In this document: positions 18,802 to 28,671 of the stretch, one piece after another
Layout of the letters: every line of letters begins with the position of its first letter
How positions within the stretch are numbered: the first letter of the stretch is position 1
Source: Pseudooceanicola atlanticus
Lineage (GTDB): Bacteria > Pseudomonadota > Alphaproteobacteria > Rhodobacterales > Rhodobacteraceae
Assembly: GCF_000768315.1 (NCBI RefSeq)
Contig: NZ_AQQX01000004.1
Coordinates: forward strand, 1 to 64,000
Length of the DNA stretch: 64,000 nucleotides
Direction of reading: 5' to 3'
Notes under the pieces: model-generated
Databases searched by the model: none
What the model was told of the DNA's origin: nothing
What the model saw: only the letters and a program-made list of their open reading frames with translations
Translations under genes and position numbers: made by a program

Positions 18802-19731
18802 CTAGTAAACCCTGCGGGGCTCGTCCCCGTTTCGGTGCTTATCCTCGAATTCGAACCCGTATTCAAAGGATTTCAACGGCTCAGGCGAAAGCTCGTAGGT
18901 GCGGTGGCGCAGGAAATCCATCAGCGCCCGCGTATCGCCCGACCGCGCCTGCAATTCGGACCGGGGTATCGGGTCGCCGATCACCACCTCGACCGGCGTG
19001 CCGATGCGGGACCGGAATTCCTTGATCAGCAACCCCATCCGCAGGGTCGAATGCAGGTGGCTGGCCAGTTGGAACAGGCGCGAGGTATGGCCCGCAAAGA
19101 ACATTGGCACCACCGTCGCCTCGCTTTTCGTAATCATCCGGGCGGTAAAGCCGCGCCAGCCCGGATCCATCGGGCGCGAGAAGGGTTTCAGCCCGGTCGA
19201 CACCGTGCCGCCCGGAAAGACACCGATCGCCCCGCCATCGGCCAGATATTGCAGCGCGGCTTTCCGTGTCTCGATGTTCTTCTGAACCGCCTCCCGCGTC
19301 TCGTCGAAGGAGATCGGCAGGATGACGCGGTTGATGTCCTCGGCCTTGCGGAAGACCTGGTTGGCAAGGATGCGGAAATCACCGCGCCGCTCATGCAGCA
19401 CATGGCCCATCATCAGCCCGTCGAGGATACCGTAGGGGTGGTTCGAGATCAGGATCAGCGGCCCGGTGCGCGGGATATTCTCAAGCGACCCACCCGCGAC
19501 CCGTAGGCTCAACTTGTAACGCTCGACCATGACGGACCAGAAATCCCGCCCCGAGGCAATTTCCGACGCATAGCCGTCCGCCCGCTTGATCAGGCCGGGA
19601 CGGCCCGTGACGTTTTCCATCATCCGGATCAGCGCCCGCCCGCCCTTCGTCGCCGCGGAATGCGCGTAAGAGATATCGCGGGCAATCTGCCGGTTGCTGG
19701 GTTTCTCGGGTCTTGAGCTCTGCGCGGTCAT
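18802..19731 (-). CDS. lysophospholipid acyltransferase, PlsC/OlsA-like
   Basis: A 309-residue acyltransferase. The catalytic block is ISNHPYGILDG (an HX5D variant of the HX4D motif), followed by FPGGTVSTGLKPFSRP, which corresponds to the acceptor-binding FPEG-type motif. Length and motif resemble alphaproteobacterial enzymes that acylate lyso-ornithine lipid or 1-acylglycerol-phosphate, but the substrate cannot be decided from sequence. No olsB partner is visible in the window. Confidence 0.8.
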   Translation of the reverse strand: MTAQSSRPEKPSNRQIARDISYAHSAATKGGRALIRMMENVTGRPGLIKRADGYASEIASGRDFWSVMVERYKLSLRVAGGSLENIPRTGPLILISNHPYGILDGLMMGHVLHERRGDFRILANQVFRKAEDINRVILPISFDETREAVQKNIETRKAALQYLADGGAIGVFPGGTVSTGLKPFSRPMDPGWRGFTARMITKSEATVVPMFFAGHTSRLFQLASHLHSTLRMGLLIKEFRSRIGTPVEVVIGDPIPRSELQARSGDTRALMDFLRHRTYELSPEPLKSFEYGFEFEDKHRNGDEPRRVY

Positions 19732-19812
19732 GGCAACACCAAGGGGCCTGTTGGAGAGGATGTAATCCCCTCCAACGCTTCGATCCAGCCTTCTTCGCCG
19801 AAACGGGCGGCT

Positions 19813-22800
19813 TTATTCCGCCGCCTGCTTCATGCCGCCGCCGGCGCGGAAACTGGCCAGCAGGTCCTCGCGCTCTTTCGCGGCCTTGGTTTCGTTCGCC
19901 ATTTTCACCGGACCGAAGCCACGGATCTTCAGCGGCAGTTCGGCAATCGCCACGGCAATGTCGCGGGTCTCTGCGCTGACCTTGGGCAGGATTTCGGCCA
20001 TGTCCTTTTCGTATTGCTTGATCAGGGCACGTTCCATCTTGCGCTCTTCGGTGCGTCCGAACGGATCGAGCGGCGTGCCCCGCAGCGCCTTCATCTTGGT
20101 CAGCACGCGCAGCGGTGTGCGCATCCACGGCCCGAACTTGCGCTTGGCCGGGCGCCCGGCTGCGTCCGTGCCGCTAAGCACGGGTGGCGCCATGTGGAAG
20201 GACATGCGGAAATCGCCGTCGAATTGTTCCCGGGCCTTGTCCTCAGTTGTCAGAAGCAGGCGTGCAACCTCGTATTCGTCCTTGTAGGCCAGCAGCTTGT
20301 GATAGCCCTTGGCGACCGCAAGGCGCAGGCCCTCGTCCTCAATCCCGTCCACCAGCTTGCGGAACCGCTTGGAAAGTCGCTTGCCCTGGTAAGCCACCAG
20401 GTGATCGGCGCGGAAGTCGATCTTTTCCTTCGGGCTCATCGGCTTGGCGACGACCTCTCCGGCGACGCGCTTGGCGGCTTCCTCGGGGAAGAGCACGGCC
20501 CAGCGACCGATCTCGAAGGCTTCGAGGTTCTTTTCGACAGCCGCGCCGTTCAGCCGCACGGCCTGTTCGATCGCGTCATGCGACAGCGGCACGAGGCCGT
20601 TCTGCCAAGCCGCGCCCAGCACCATCATGTTCGAAAAGATCGAGTCCCCCAGCACCTTGCGCGCCAGTTCCGAGGCGTCGAACAGCGAAAGCCGATCCTG
20701 CATCCGCGCCGACAGCTGCATTTCCAGGCGGTCGAAGGGCAGCTGGAATTCCGTGTCGCGGGTGAAATCGCCGGTGATGATCTGGTGGGAATTAACCACG
20801 GCGCCGGTCTGGCCCGTGCGGGTCAGGCCAAGCGTCTTGGCACCGGCGCTGACAACCAGGTCGCCGCCGATCAGGGCATGCGCCTCGCCGGTGGCGACGC
20901 GGATCGCGCTGATATCCTCCGGCTTTTCGGCCAGACGGACATGGATATGCACCGCGCCGCCCTTCTGGGCGAGGCCGGCCATCTCCATCATGCCAGCGCC
21001 CTTGCCATCCAGCTGCGCCGCCTGGGCCATCACGGCCCCGATGGTCACGACGCCGGTCCCGCCGACGCCGGTGATGACGACGTTATGGGTGCCGTTGATC
21101 GCGGGCAGCTGCGGGTCCGGCATGTCGGGCAGGTCGATCCCCTGCCCTTCGGCCTTCTTCACCGTCGCGCCTTCGAGCGTCACGAAGGACGGGCAGAACC
21201 CCTTCAGGCAGGAGAAATCCTTGTTGCAGGCGGATTGGTCGATGGCACGCTTGCGGCCCAACTCGGTCTCTTCGGGAACGATGGCAACGCAGTTCGACTG
21301 CACGCCGCAATCACCGCAGCCTTCGCAGACATCCTTGTTGATGAAGACGCGCTGATCGGGATCGGGGAAATTGCCCCGCTTGCGGCGGCGCCGTTTCTCG
21401 GCCGCACAGGTCTGCACGTAAAGAATGACCGATACACCGTCGGTCTTGGCCATGTCGCGCTGGACACTGTCCATCTCGGCCCGCTCATGCCAGCCGATCC
21501 CCTTGGGGAAATCCTCGCGCCGCGGCTCTTCCTTCTCGTCATAGACCACATCGAGCTTGCTGACCCCCATGGCCAGCAATTCCTTCGCGATCTTGTCGGG
21601 GGTCAGGCCGCCCTCGTTCTTCTGGCCGCCGGTCATCGCTACGGCATCGTTGAAGAGCAGCTTGTAGGTCATGTTCACGCCCGACGCGATGGCCGCGCGG
21701 ATCGCCTGGACCCCGGAATGGTTGTAGGTGCCGTCGCCCAGGTTCTGAAAGACGTGGGTGGTTTCGGAAAACGGTGCCTCGCCGATCCAGTTCGCCCCTT
21801 CGGCCCCCATATGGGTGAAGCCCAGAGTCGAACGGTCCATCCACTGCACCATGTAGTGACAGCCGATCCCGGCATAGGCGCGCGACCCGTCGGGCACCTT
21901 GGTCGAGGTATTGTGCGGACAGCCGGCGCAGAAATACGGCAGGCGTGCCGCGATTTCGGGGGCGTTGTCGTTGCGCTTCGCCTCGTCCAGGGCGGACATG
22001 CCGGCCTTGATTCCGTCGGTCTCGCGCCCCTCTTCCAGAAGGATGGCGCCCAATTTCTGGGCGATCATGATCGGGTCAAGCGCCTGCTTGGTCTGGAACA
22101 GCTCAGGCCCGTGCATGGAGCCCGCACCGCCACCCTTGTGCCAGCCATAGACACGGCGCCCGTTGCGGTCGTCAAAGATCGCTTCCTTGATCTGCACCTC
22201 GATCAGCTTGCGCTTTTCCTCGACCACGACGATCAGGTCCAGCCCATCGGCCCATTCGTGGAAGCTCTGCATGTCCAGCGGCCAGACCTGCGCGACCTTG
22301 TAGGTGGTGATGCCCAGCCGTTCGGCCTCTGCCTCGTCAATGCCCAGCAGCGACAGCGCATGGGTGAGGTCGAGCCAGTTCTTGCCAGCCGCCACGAAGC
22401 CGATCTTGGCCCCCGGCTGGCCCCAGACCCGCTTGTCGATGCGGTTGGCACGGGCAAAGGCCTCTGCGGCAAAGCGCTTGTGGTCGATCATCCGCGCTTC
22501 CTGTTCGGGCGGACTGTCGGCCAGGCGAATGTTCAGCCCGCCTTCGGGCATCTCATAATCCTCGGGCGTGACCAGCTTCATCCGGTGCGGATCGCCATCG
22601 ACGACGGCCGTTGCCTCGACCGTGTCCTTCATCGTCTTCAGACCGACCCAAAGGCCGGAAAACCGTGACAAGGCATAGCCATAGACACCCAGATCGAGGA
22701 TTTCCTGAACCCCGGCAGGGCTGACGATGGGCATGTAGGCATCCACCAGCGCCCATTCGGATTGGTGCAGCACGGTAGAGGATTCACCGGTATGGTCGTC

Positions 22801-23235
22801 CCCCATGGCCATCAGCACGCCGCCATTGGGCGAGGTGCCCGCCATGTTGGCATGTTTCATCGCATCGCCCGACCGGTCGACGCCCGGACCCTTGCCGTAC
22901 CAGAGCCCGAAGACCCCGTCGAACTTGCCCTCGCCGCGCAGCTCGGCCTGCTGTGCGCCCCAGAGCGCGGTGGCGGCCAGGTCTTCGTTCAGGCCTTCCT
23001 GGAATTTCACGTCCGCCTGGGCCAATTGCTTGGCCGCGCGGTTCATCTGCATGTCGACCGCACCCAGCGGCGAGCCGCGATAGCCGGTCACATATCCTGC
23101 GGTGTTCAACCCCGCCGCCTGGTCGCGTGCTTTCTGCATCAGCATGAGGCGGACAAGTGCCTGGGTGCCATTCAGCAGCACAGGGCTTTTTTCGATATCA
23201 AAACGGTCGGATAGCGAAATGTCTTGCTTGGTCAT
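19813..23235 (-). CDS. ior: indolepyruvate ferredoxin oxidoreductase, fused subunits
   Basis: A 1140-residue single-chain enzyme that oxidatively decarboxylates aryl- or branched-chain 2-oxo acids to acyl-CoA with electrons to ferredoxin. The N-terminal part is a pyrimidine-binding and TPP domain pair (CAGCPHNTSTKVPDG and GEAPFSETTHVFQNLGDGTY). A ferredoxin-like segment with CEGCGDCGVQSNCVA and a second Cys cluster (SACNKDFSCLKGFC) follows near residue 640-690. The C-terminal gamma-type domain starts at VVITGVGGTGVVTIG. GGAGG precedes the ATG. A LysR regulator is divergent, with a palindromic box between them. Confidence 0.93.
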   Translation of the reverse strand: MTKQDISLSDRFDIEKSPVLLNGTQALVRLMLMQKARDQAAGLNTAGYVTGYRGSPLGAVDMQMNRAAKQLAQADVKFQEGLNEDLAATALWGAQQAELRGEGKFDGVFGLWYGKGPGVDRSGDAMKHANMAGTSPNGGVLMAMGDDHTGESSTVLHQSEWALVDAYMPIVSPAGVQEILDLGVYGYALSRFSGLWVGLKTMKDTVEATAVVDGDPHRMKLVTPEDYEMPEGGLNIRLADSPPEQEARMIDHKRFAAEAFARANRIDKRVWGQPGAKIGFVAAGKNWLDLTHALSLLGIDEAEAERLGITTYKVAQVWPLDMQSFHEWADGLDLIVVVEEKRKLIEVQIKEAIFDDRNGRRVYGWHKGGGAGSMHGPELFQTKQALDPIMIAQKLGAILLEEGRETDGIKAGMSALDEAKRNDNAPEIAARLPYFCAGCPHNTSTKVPDGSRAYAGIGCHYMVQWMDRSTLGFTHMGAEGANWIGEAPFSETTHVFQNLGDGTYNHSGVQAIRAAIASGVNMTYKLLFNDAVAMTGGQKNEGGLTPDKIAKELLAMGVSKLDVVYDEKEEPRREDFPKGIGWHERAEMDSVQRDMAKTDGVSVILYVQTCAAEKRRRRKRGNFPDPDQRVFINKDVCEGCGDCGVQSNCVAIVPEETELGRKRAIDQSACNKDFSCLKGFCPSFVTLEGATVKKAEGQGIDLPDMPDPQLPAINGTHNVVITGVGGTGVVTIGAVMAQAAQLDGKGAGMMEMAGLAQKGGAVHIHVRLAEKPEDISAIRVATGEAHALIGGDLVVSAGAKTLGLTRTGQTGAVVNSHQIITGDFTRDTEFQLPFDRLEMQLSARMQDRLSLFDASELARKVLGDSIFSNMMVLGAAWQNGLVPLSHDAIEQAVRLNGAAVEKNLEAFEIGRWAVLFPEEAAKRVAGEVVAKPMSPKEKIDFRADHLVAYQGKRLSKRFRKLVDGIEDEGLRLAVAKGYHKLLAYKDEYEVARLLLTTEDKAREQFDGDFRMSFHMAPPVLSGTDAAGRPAKRKFGPWMRTPLRVLTKMKALRGTPLDPFGRTEERKMERALIKQYEKDMAEILPKVSAETRDIAVAIAELPLKIRGFGPVKMANETKAAKEREDLLASFRAGGGMKQAAE

Positions 23236-23269
23236 GGGAACCTCCAGCCTTCAAGATAGCCCAATAATG

Positions 23270-23286
23270 GGTCAAGTTATATGACC
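23270..23286. promoter_or_regulatory. LysR-type operator between ior and lysR
   Basis: GGTCA-AGTTATA-TGACC is a perfect inverted repeat that contains the T-N11-A core of LysR-family sites. It lies 35 bases before the ior start and about 100 before the LysR start, the usual place for control of a divergent pair. Confidence 0.55.
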
Positions 23287-23388
23287 AAATTCGGATTTTC
23301 CGCCAAAAGCCCTTAACCTATGCAATGCTAGGGGCTATGGCACAGGAGATTTCAAGAACTCTGGCTAGGCGAACGGATCGTTACGAGT

Positions 23389-24312
23389 ATGGACTGGGAC
23401 AAGCTAAGAATATTTCACGCGGTGGCGGATGCCGGCAGCCTGACCCATGCCGGTGATGCGCTCCACCTGTCGCAATCTGCCGTGTCCCGCCAGATTCGCG
23501 GGCTCGAGGAATCGCTGAACGCCACCCTGTTCCACCGCCATGCCCGCGGCCTGATTCTGACCGAACAGGGCGAGTTGCTGTTCGACGCCACCCGCGCCAT
23601 GGCCAAGCGGCTCGACACCGCCACCGCCCGCATCCGCGACAGCGAAGAAGAAGTGTTCGGCGAATTGCGCGTCACCACGACGATCGGCTTCGGCACGTTG
23701 TGGCTGGCCCCGCGCCTGCCCAAGCTTTACGAGAAGTATCCCGACCTCAAGATCGACCTGATGCTCGAGGAACGCGTCCTTGACCTGCCCATGCGGGAGG
23801 CCGATGTCGCCATCCGCATGAAGGAACCCTCGCAGGCCGACCTGATCCGCAAGCGGCTGATGTCGGTGCGCATGCGTCTTTATGCATCGCCGGACTACCT
23901 GGACCGCGAAGGCCGCCTGACCCGGATCGAGGATATCAGCAAGCACCGCCTGATCTGCCAGAACCCGAGCGCGGCCCAGGTGTCGGCCGGCGCGCGGCTG
24001 GTGCAGGAACTGCTCAGCTACGAGGTTCCGTCCCTGCTGACGGTGAACAATTATTTCGGGGCGCTTCAGGGCGTCATCAACGGGCTGGGGATCGGCGTTC
24101 TGCCGGATTACCTGGTCGAGGATTTCCCGACCCTCGAACGCGTCCTGCCCGAGATCGAGTCGCAGGAAGTTCCCGTCTTCCTCGCCTTCCCGGAAGAGCT
24201 TCGCCATTCCAAGCGTATCGGCGCGTTCCGCGATTTCGTGCAGGAAGAGATCATCACGCATCGCCGCCACCTGCGGGAGCAGCGCCCCGACGAGGTCGAC
24301 CGCACGAAGTGA
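23389..24312 (+). CDS. LysR-family transcriptional regulator
   Basis: A 307-residue regulator. The N-terminal HTH is MDWDKLRIFHAVADAGSLTHAGDALHLSQSAVSRQIRGLEE in outline (about 1-60), followed by a linker helix and a periplasmic-binding-type effector domain (about 90-295). It is divergent from the indolepyruvate oxidoreductase gene, with a palindromic LysR-type site in the gap, so that gene is the likely target. The inducer is unknown. The SD site is weak. Confidence 0.92.
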   Translation: MDWDKLRIFHAVADAGSLTHAGDALHLSQSAVSRQIRGLEESLNATLFHRHARGLILTEQGELLFDATRAMAKRLDTATARIRDSEEEVFGELRVTTTIGFGTLWLAPRLPKLYEKYPDLKIDLMLEERVLDLPMREADVAIRMKEPSQADLIRKRLMSVRMRLYASPDYLDREGRLTRIEDISKHRLICQNPSAAQVSAGARLVQELLSYEVPSLLTVNNYFGALQGVINGLGIGVLPDYLVEDFPTLERVLPEIESQEVPVFLAFPEELRHSKRIGAFRDFVQEEIITHRRHLREQRPDEVDRTK

Positions 24313-24450
24313 GGCATGCACAACACGCATGTCAGCCTTGCCCCGCCTGCGTCATTTTGGTTCTTGAACGACTCTAAACCGGGGCTTATGTGCACCCGTG
24401 ACGGTGATGCTGCCTAGTGTTTCATCACCTTCATACCTCCCTGTTGGACT

Positions 24451-24480
24451 TGGCCGGACTTTTGTCCGGCCATTTTTTTT
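24451..24480 (+). terminator. strong intrinsic terminator
   Basis: TGGCCGGAC (24451-24459) pairs perfectly with GTCCGGCCA (24464-24472) around TTTT and is followed by eight T residues. It lies 139 bases after the lysR stop, with no gene between, so it either ends a long 3' UTR or an independent small RNA from about 24360. Confidence 0.9.
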
Positions 24481-24523
24481 GCCCTCTTTACATTCACCCG
24501 AATCGACGCCTGCGAAAAGCGAC

Positions 24524-25045
24524 TCATTCCACGCGCGTTCCGGTGGGCATCAGACGCCAGAACTGACCCGAAAAATCACCGCAGGGCACCAGGTGCGTCG
24601 CGTTGTTGTCCGGCCCGCCATTGACCACGTCGAGGCAGAAATTACCGCCCCGGAACATTGTCGTCAGCCGGTATCGGTCCGCCCCGGCATTGGTGATCCG
24701 CCACAGCTGACCCGAGAAATTGCCGCAGGGCGTCAGTTGGGTCTGGTTGTTGCGCGGCCCGCCATTCACCACGTCGAGGCACATCGCGTCACCGCGAAAC
24801 ATCGTGGTCAGACGGTAATGCCCGTCCTCTGCCGGGATCACATGCCACAACTGGCCCGACACGTCGGCCGCCCCTGCCACTTGGGTAAAGTTGTTGCGCG
24901 GACCGCCATTGATGACGTCCAGCGGCATGTTCAGGCTTCGGAATTCGCTGCTCAGCCGATGATATATAGTCGGATCAAAGCTCTGCGCCTGCGCGGCTGC
25001 TCCGCCCAGGAAAAGGGCGGTCACTACAGTCAGTAAAGTTTTCAC
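24524..25045 (-). CDS. secreted ricin-type beta-trefoil lectin protein
   Basis: A 173-residue exported protein. GTG at 25045 starts a clear signal peptide (VKTLLTVVTALFLGGAAAQA); GGGGAGA lies just upstream. The mature part is three repeats of about 42-45 residues, each with LDV(I/V)NGGP.NN and an SGQ(L/F)W block, the QxW signature of ricin B-like carbohydrate-binding modules. Repeats 2 and 3 each carry a Cys pair; repeat 1 lacks it. There is no attached enzyme domain. Role is unknown; binding of a surface or environmental glycan is a family-based guess. Confidence 0.85.
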   Translation of the reverse strand: MKTLLTVVTALFLGGAAAQAQSFDPTIYHRLSSEFRSLNMPLDVINGGPRNNFTQVAGAADVSGQLWHVIPAEDGHYRLTTMFRGDAMCLDVVNGGPRNNQTQLTPCGNFSGQLWRITNAGADRYRLTTMFRGGNFCLDVVNGGPDNNATHLVPCGDFSGQFWRLMPTGTRVE

Positions 25046-25204
25046 ACGAATCTCCCCAAAGATCGCGACGCCAAATCGGCGTCGGACGGACGTTAGCACG
25101 CGGTTTCAACACGCCAACGTTCAATCGCGCCTCTGGCCTTCCTTCCCCCCTTCCCCCTATCGCCCCCTTGTCGTAAACGGGGCCAAGTTGCCAAGGGGGA
25201 TACC

Positions 25205-27364
25205 ATGCAGGAACCGGCCATCACCGAAGAGCTGATCTCGAGCCACGGGATCAAGCCCGACGAATATGCCGAAATCCTTCGCATCCTGAACCGGGAGCCG
25301 ACCTTCACGGAGCTCGGTATCTTCTCGGCCATGTGGAACGAACATTGTTCCTACAAATCGTCCAAGAAATGGCTGCGCACCCTGCCCACCGAAGGCCCCC
25401 AGGTCATCTGCGGCCCCGGCGAGAATGCCGGCGTGGTCGATATCGGCGACGGACAGGCCGTGGTCTTCAAGATGGAAAGCCATAACCACCCCTCCTACAT
25501 CGAACCCTACCAAGGTGCTGCGACCGGCGTGGGCGGCATCCTGCGTGACGTCTTTACCATGGGCGCGCGTCCGATCGCGGCGATGAACTCTCTCTCCTTC
25601 GGGGAAAAGGACCACCACAAGACCCGTCAGTTGGTCCATGGCGTGGTCGAGGGCGTGGGCGGCTACGGCAATTGCTTCGGCGTGCCGACCGTCGGCGGCG
25701 AGGTTCGGTTCGATCCCGCCTATAACGGCAATTGCCTGGTCAACGCCTTCGCGGCCGGCCTCGCCGATGCCGACAAGATCTTCTACTCCGCCGCATCTGG
25801 CGTCGGCATGCCGGTGGTTTATCTCGGCGCCAAGACGGGCCGCGACGGTGTTGGCGGGGCCACCATGGCCAGCGCCGAATTCGACGAGACCATCGAAGAG
25901 AAACGCCCGACCGTTCAGGTCGGCGACCCCTTCACCGAAAAGCGCCTGATGGAGGCGACGCTGGAACTGATGCAGACCGGCGCCGTCATCTCGATCCAGG
26001 ACATGGGCGCCGCGGGCCTGACCTGTTCCGCCGTGGAGATGGGCGACAAGGGCCAGCTCGGCATCCGGCTCGACCTCGACGCCGTGCCCTGCCGCGAAGA
26101 GAACATGACCGCCTACGAGATGATGCTGTCGGAAAGCCAGGAACGCATGCTCATGGTCCTGCGCCCCGAGAAGGAGGCCGAGGCCAAGGCCGTCTTCGAC
26201 AAATGGGACCTCGATTTCGCTATTGTCGGGGAAACCCTGCCCGAGGATCGCTTCCTGATCGTGCATCAGGGCAAAACCTGGGCCGACCTGCCCCTGTCCA
26301 AGCTGTCCTCGATGGCCCCCGAATACGACCGCCCGCACCAGGCGACCCCGGCGGCGGACCCGCTGGAAGACCTGCCCGCCGTCGACCCGATCGACGCGCT
26401 GAAGGCGCTGATCGGGTCGCCCAATTACTGCTCGCGCCAGTGGGTCTATGAACAATATGACAGCCAGGTCATGGCCGACACGATGCGCATTCCGGGCTTC
26501 GGGGCGGGCGTCATCCGCGTGCATGGCACCGAAAAGGCGCTAGCCTTCACCTCGGACGTGACCCCGCGCTACGTCAAGGCAAACCCGGTCGAGGGCGGCA
26601 AGCAGGCGGTGGCCGAGGCCTATCGCAACCTGATCGCCGCCGGTGCACGCCCCCTTGCCACCACCGACAACATGAACTTTGGTAATCCCGAAAAGCCCGA
26701 GATCATGGGCCAGTTTGTCGGTGCCATCCAGGGGATCGGCGCAGCCTGCATCGCGCTCGACATGCCGATCGTGTCGGGCAACGTGTCGCTCTACAATGAA
26801 ACCGATGGCCAGGCGATCCTGCCGACCCCGACCATCGGCGCCGTCGGCCTGATCGAAAAGGCTGACGAGGCGATCACCGGCATCGCCCGCGAAGGCCACC
26901 TCGCCATGCTGATCGGCACGACCGACGGGCATCTGGGTCAATCAGCCCTGCTGGCCGAAATCTTCGGCCGCGCCGAGGGCGATGCTCCCGCTGTCGATCT
27001 GGACGCGGAAAAGCGCAACGGCGATTTCATCCTCGCCAACCGGGACTGGATCCGCGCCTGCACCGACCTGTCCGATGGCGGGTTGGCCCTTGCGGCCTTC
27101 GAAATGGCCGAAGCCTCTGGCGTCGGTGTCGTGATCGACGAAACCGACCAGGCGCAGCTTTATGGTGAGGACCAGGGCCGTTACCTCGTGGCCTGCAACT
27201 TCGACGCCGCAGAGGCGCTGATGGTGGCCGCCGGACAAGCGGGCGTGACGGTCACGACGGTGGGCCGTTTCACCGGCGACCAAGTCAGCATCGGGGGTGC
27301 CAGCGCGCCGCTGTCGGACCTGTCGGCGCTCTATCGCGGCGCCTTTGCCGACACCTTCGCCTGA
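25205..27364 (+). CDS. purL: phosphoribosylformylglycinamidine synthase subunit PurL
   Basis: A 719-residue small-type PurL, the ATP-dependent synthase subunit of purine biosynthesis that works with PurS and PurQ (neither visible here). It has [12 protein letters not shown] near the N-terminus, [29 protein letters not shown], the repeated AIRS-like domains, and [19 protein letters not shown] in the C-terminal half. Its length fits the small class lacking the fused glutaminase. The ATG has an AAGGGGG site directly upstream. Confidence 0.97.
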   Translation: MQEPAITEELISSHGIKPDEYAEILRILNREPTFTELGIFSAMWNEHCSYKSSKKWLRTLPTEGPQVICGPGENAGVVDIGDGQAVVFKMESHNHPSYIEPYQGAATGVGGILRDVFTMGARPIAAMNSLSFGEKDHHKTRQLVHGVVEGVGGYGNCFGVPTVGGEVRFDPAYNGNCLVNAFAAGLADADKIFYSAASGVGMPVVYLGAKTGRDGVGGATMASAEFDETIEEKRPTVQVGDPFTEKRLMEATLELMQTGAVISIQDMGAAGLTCSAVEMGDKGQLGIRLDLDAVPCREENMTAYEMMLSESQERMLMVLRPEKEAEAKAVFDKWDLDFAIVGETLPEDRFLIVHQGKTWADLPLSKLSSMAPEYDRPHQATPAADPLEDLPAVDPIDALKALIGSPNYCSRQWVYEQYDSQVMADTMRIPGFGAGVIRVHGTEKALAFTSDVTPRYVKANPVEGGKQAVAEAYRNLIAAGARPLATTDNMNFGNPEKPEIMGQFVGAIQGIGAACIALDMPIVSGNVSLYNETDGQAILPTPTIGAVGLIEKADEAITGIAREGHLAMLIGTTDGHLGQSALLAEIFGRAEGDAPAVDLDAEKRNGDFILANRDWIRACTDLSDGGLALAAFEMAEASGVGVVIDETDQAQLYGEDQGRYLVACNFDAAEALMVAAGQAGVTVTTVGRFTGDQVSIGGASAPLSDLSALYRGAFADTFA

Positions 27365-27500
27365 CGCAGGAGACGGCACGGGCGGCCTGTGCCCCCCCCG
27401 TGACCGTGATATCGCAGCCACCTGACCGGCCGGCCCTCCCCTTGCGGCGCTGCCTGTCAGGGTCTACATCTTACACACAGATCAAGCCCGGAGTTCCCGA

Positions 27501-27737
27501 ATGCCCATCCAGGCACATGAAATCGAAGCCCTCATCCGCGAAAGCTTCCCCCAGGCCCGGATCGACGTCCAGGGGGATGACGGTCAGCATTTCGCCGCCA
27601 CCGTCATCGACGAAAGCTTCCGCGGCAAGAACCGGGTGCAGCAGCAGCGCGCCGTCTACGCGGCCCTCAAGGGCAAGATGGACGGTGCGAACGGAGAACT
27701 GCACGCCCTGGCCCTCACCACCCGCGCGCCCGATTGA
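27501..27737 (+). CDS. bolA: BolA family protein
   Basis: A 78-residue BolA-fold protein, with the pattern IRESFPQARIDVQGDDGQHFAATVIDESF and the C-terminal QQRAVYAAL. BolA proteins bind monothiol glutaredoxins through a shared 2Fe-2S cluster and take part in iron sensing or trafficking. The grxD gene follows 24 bases downstream, which supports a paired function. Confidence 0.93.
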   Translation: MPIQAHEIEALIRESFPQARIDVQGDDGQHFAATVIDESFRGKNRVQQQRAVYAALKGKMDGANGELHALALTTRAPD

Positions 27738-27761
27738 GCGGCGCCCATTGCGAGACCTCAC

Positions 27762-28124
27762 ATGACCGACGCAAAGACCCAGATCGACGAAACCGTCAAA
27801 GCCAATGACGTTGTCCTGTACATGAAGGGCACCAAGTCCATGCCGCAATGCGGCTTCTCCTCCCGCGTGGCGGGGGTTCTGAACTACATGGGCGTGGATT
27901 ATTCCGACGTGAACGTGCTGGCCGATGACGCGATCCGCCAGGGGATCAAGGAATATTCCGACTGGCCGACCATTCCGCAGCTCTACGTGAAGGGCGAATT
28001 CGTCGGCGGCTGCGATATCATCACCGAGATGACCCTGTCCGGCGAACTCGACACCCTGTTCGACCAGAACGGCGTCTCCTACGACAAGGACGCGGCGGAA
28101 AAGATCCGGGCCGCCAACGCCTGA
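27762..28124 (+). CDS. grxD: monothiol glutaredoxin Grx4-type
   Basis: A 120-residue CGFS-type glutaredoxin that carries and transfers 2Fe-2S clusters. It shows the Lys of LYMKGTK, the active site [27 protein letters not shown] (cis-Pro and glutathione-binding loop) and a C-terminal helix. It is encoded directly after bolA. Its stop codon lies in an 8-bp tandem repeat and a bidirectional terminator follows. Confidence 0.95.
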   Translation: MTDAKTQIDETVKANDVVLYMKGTKSMPQCGFSSRVAGVLNYMGVDYSDVNVLADDAIRQGIKEYSDWPTIPQLYVKGEFVGGCDIITEMTLSGELDTLFDQNGVSYDKDAAEKIRAANA

Positions 28125-28148
28125 CCGCCTGAACGCCTGAACGCCTGA
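28117..28148 (+). repeat. 8-bp tandem repeat over the grxD stop
   Basis: Four tandem units of ACGCCTGA (second unit CCGCCTGA). The first unit contains the grxD stop codon, so copy-number change would not alter the protein. Confidence 0.85.
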
Positions 28149-28180
28149 ACGGTTCTGACCGAACCGGCTGATACCAAAAG

Positions 28181-28218
28181 AAAAACCGGCGGAACGCTCA
28201 GACGTTCCGCCGGTTTTT
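28181..28218. terminator. bidirectional terminator between grxD and zapA
   Basis: AAAAACCGGCGGAACG (28181-28196) pairs perfectly with CGTTCCGCCGGTTTTT (28203-28218) around a six-base loop. A-tract and T-tract flank the stem, so it can end both convergent units. Confidence 0.93.
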
Positions 28219-28245
28219 CTTTATCGTTCAAAGTAATCGAAGCGG

Positions 28246-28671
28246 TCACTCCGCGTTGGTCGACGCCTTTTCCTCGACCTGTGCCGCCAGGCTTTCCGCC
28301 CGCGCGGCCAGTTCGGCCAACGTGTCGGTGACCGAAGACGGCACGACAGGCACCTCGACCCGTTCGGGCGGTGGTGCGGGACGATTCTGGGCGGCTTCGA
28401 GCGAGGTCTTCAGCCGCTCGTTTTCCGCCTTCAGCGCCTCGATCTCGTCCTCTTGGACCTTAAGGCGATCTTCGACACCCGCGGTGCGGTCAGCCAGCAT
28501 CAGCCCGGCCATCAGCAGCATCCGCGCCTCGGGGATGCGCCCGGTCTGGGCGATCAGGGCGGAGGCCTCGGTGTTCAGCATGTCGGCGGCAGCCTGGAGG
28601 TAATGTTCCTCCCCTTCCTGGCAGGCCACATCGAAGGACCGGCCACCGATCAGGATTTCCAGCTCGGGCAT
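28246..28671 (-). CDS. zapA: cell division protein ZapA
   Basis: A 141-residue ZapA-family protein that binds and bundles FtsZ. The N-terminal globular part is PELEILIGGRSFDVACQEGEE followed by LQAAADMLN, and a coiled coil follows (DEIEALKAENERLKTSLEAAQ). The C-terminus beyond about residue 90 is Pro/Val-rich and then helical, longer than in short ZapA proteins. The ATG overlaps the stop of the upstream coiled-coil gene by one base (TGATG), which implies translational coupling. Confidence 0.88.
   Translation of the reverse strand: MPELEILIGGRSFDVACQEGEEHYLQAAADMLNTEASALIAQTGRIPEARMLLMAGLMLADRTAGVEDRLKVQEDEIEALKAENERLKTSLEAAQNRPAPPPERVEVPVVPSSVTDTLAELAARAESLAAQVEEKASTNAE

Noticed and set aside
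20014-22668. An 884-codon open frame antisense to the indolepyruvate oxidoreductase gene
   Set aside because: The sense gene has all expected domains and a good SD site; the antisense frame has low-complexity His/Arg/Gln composition.
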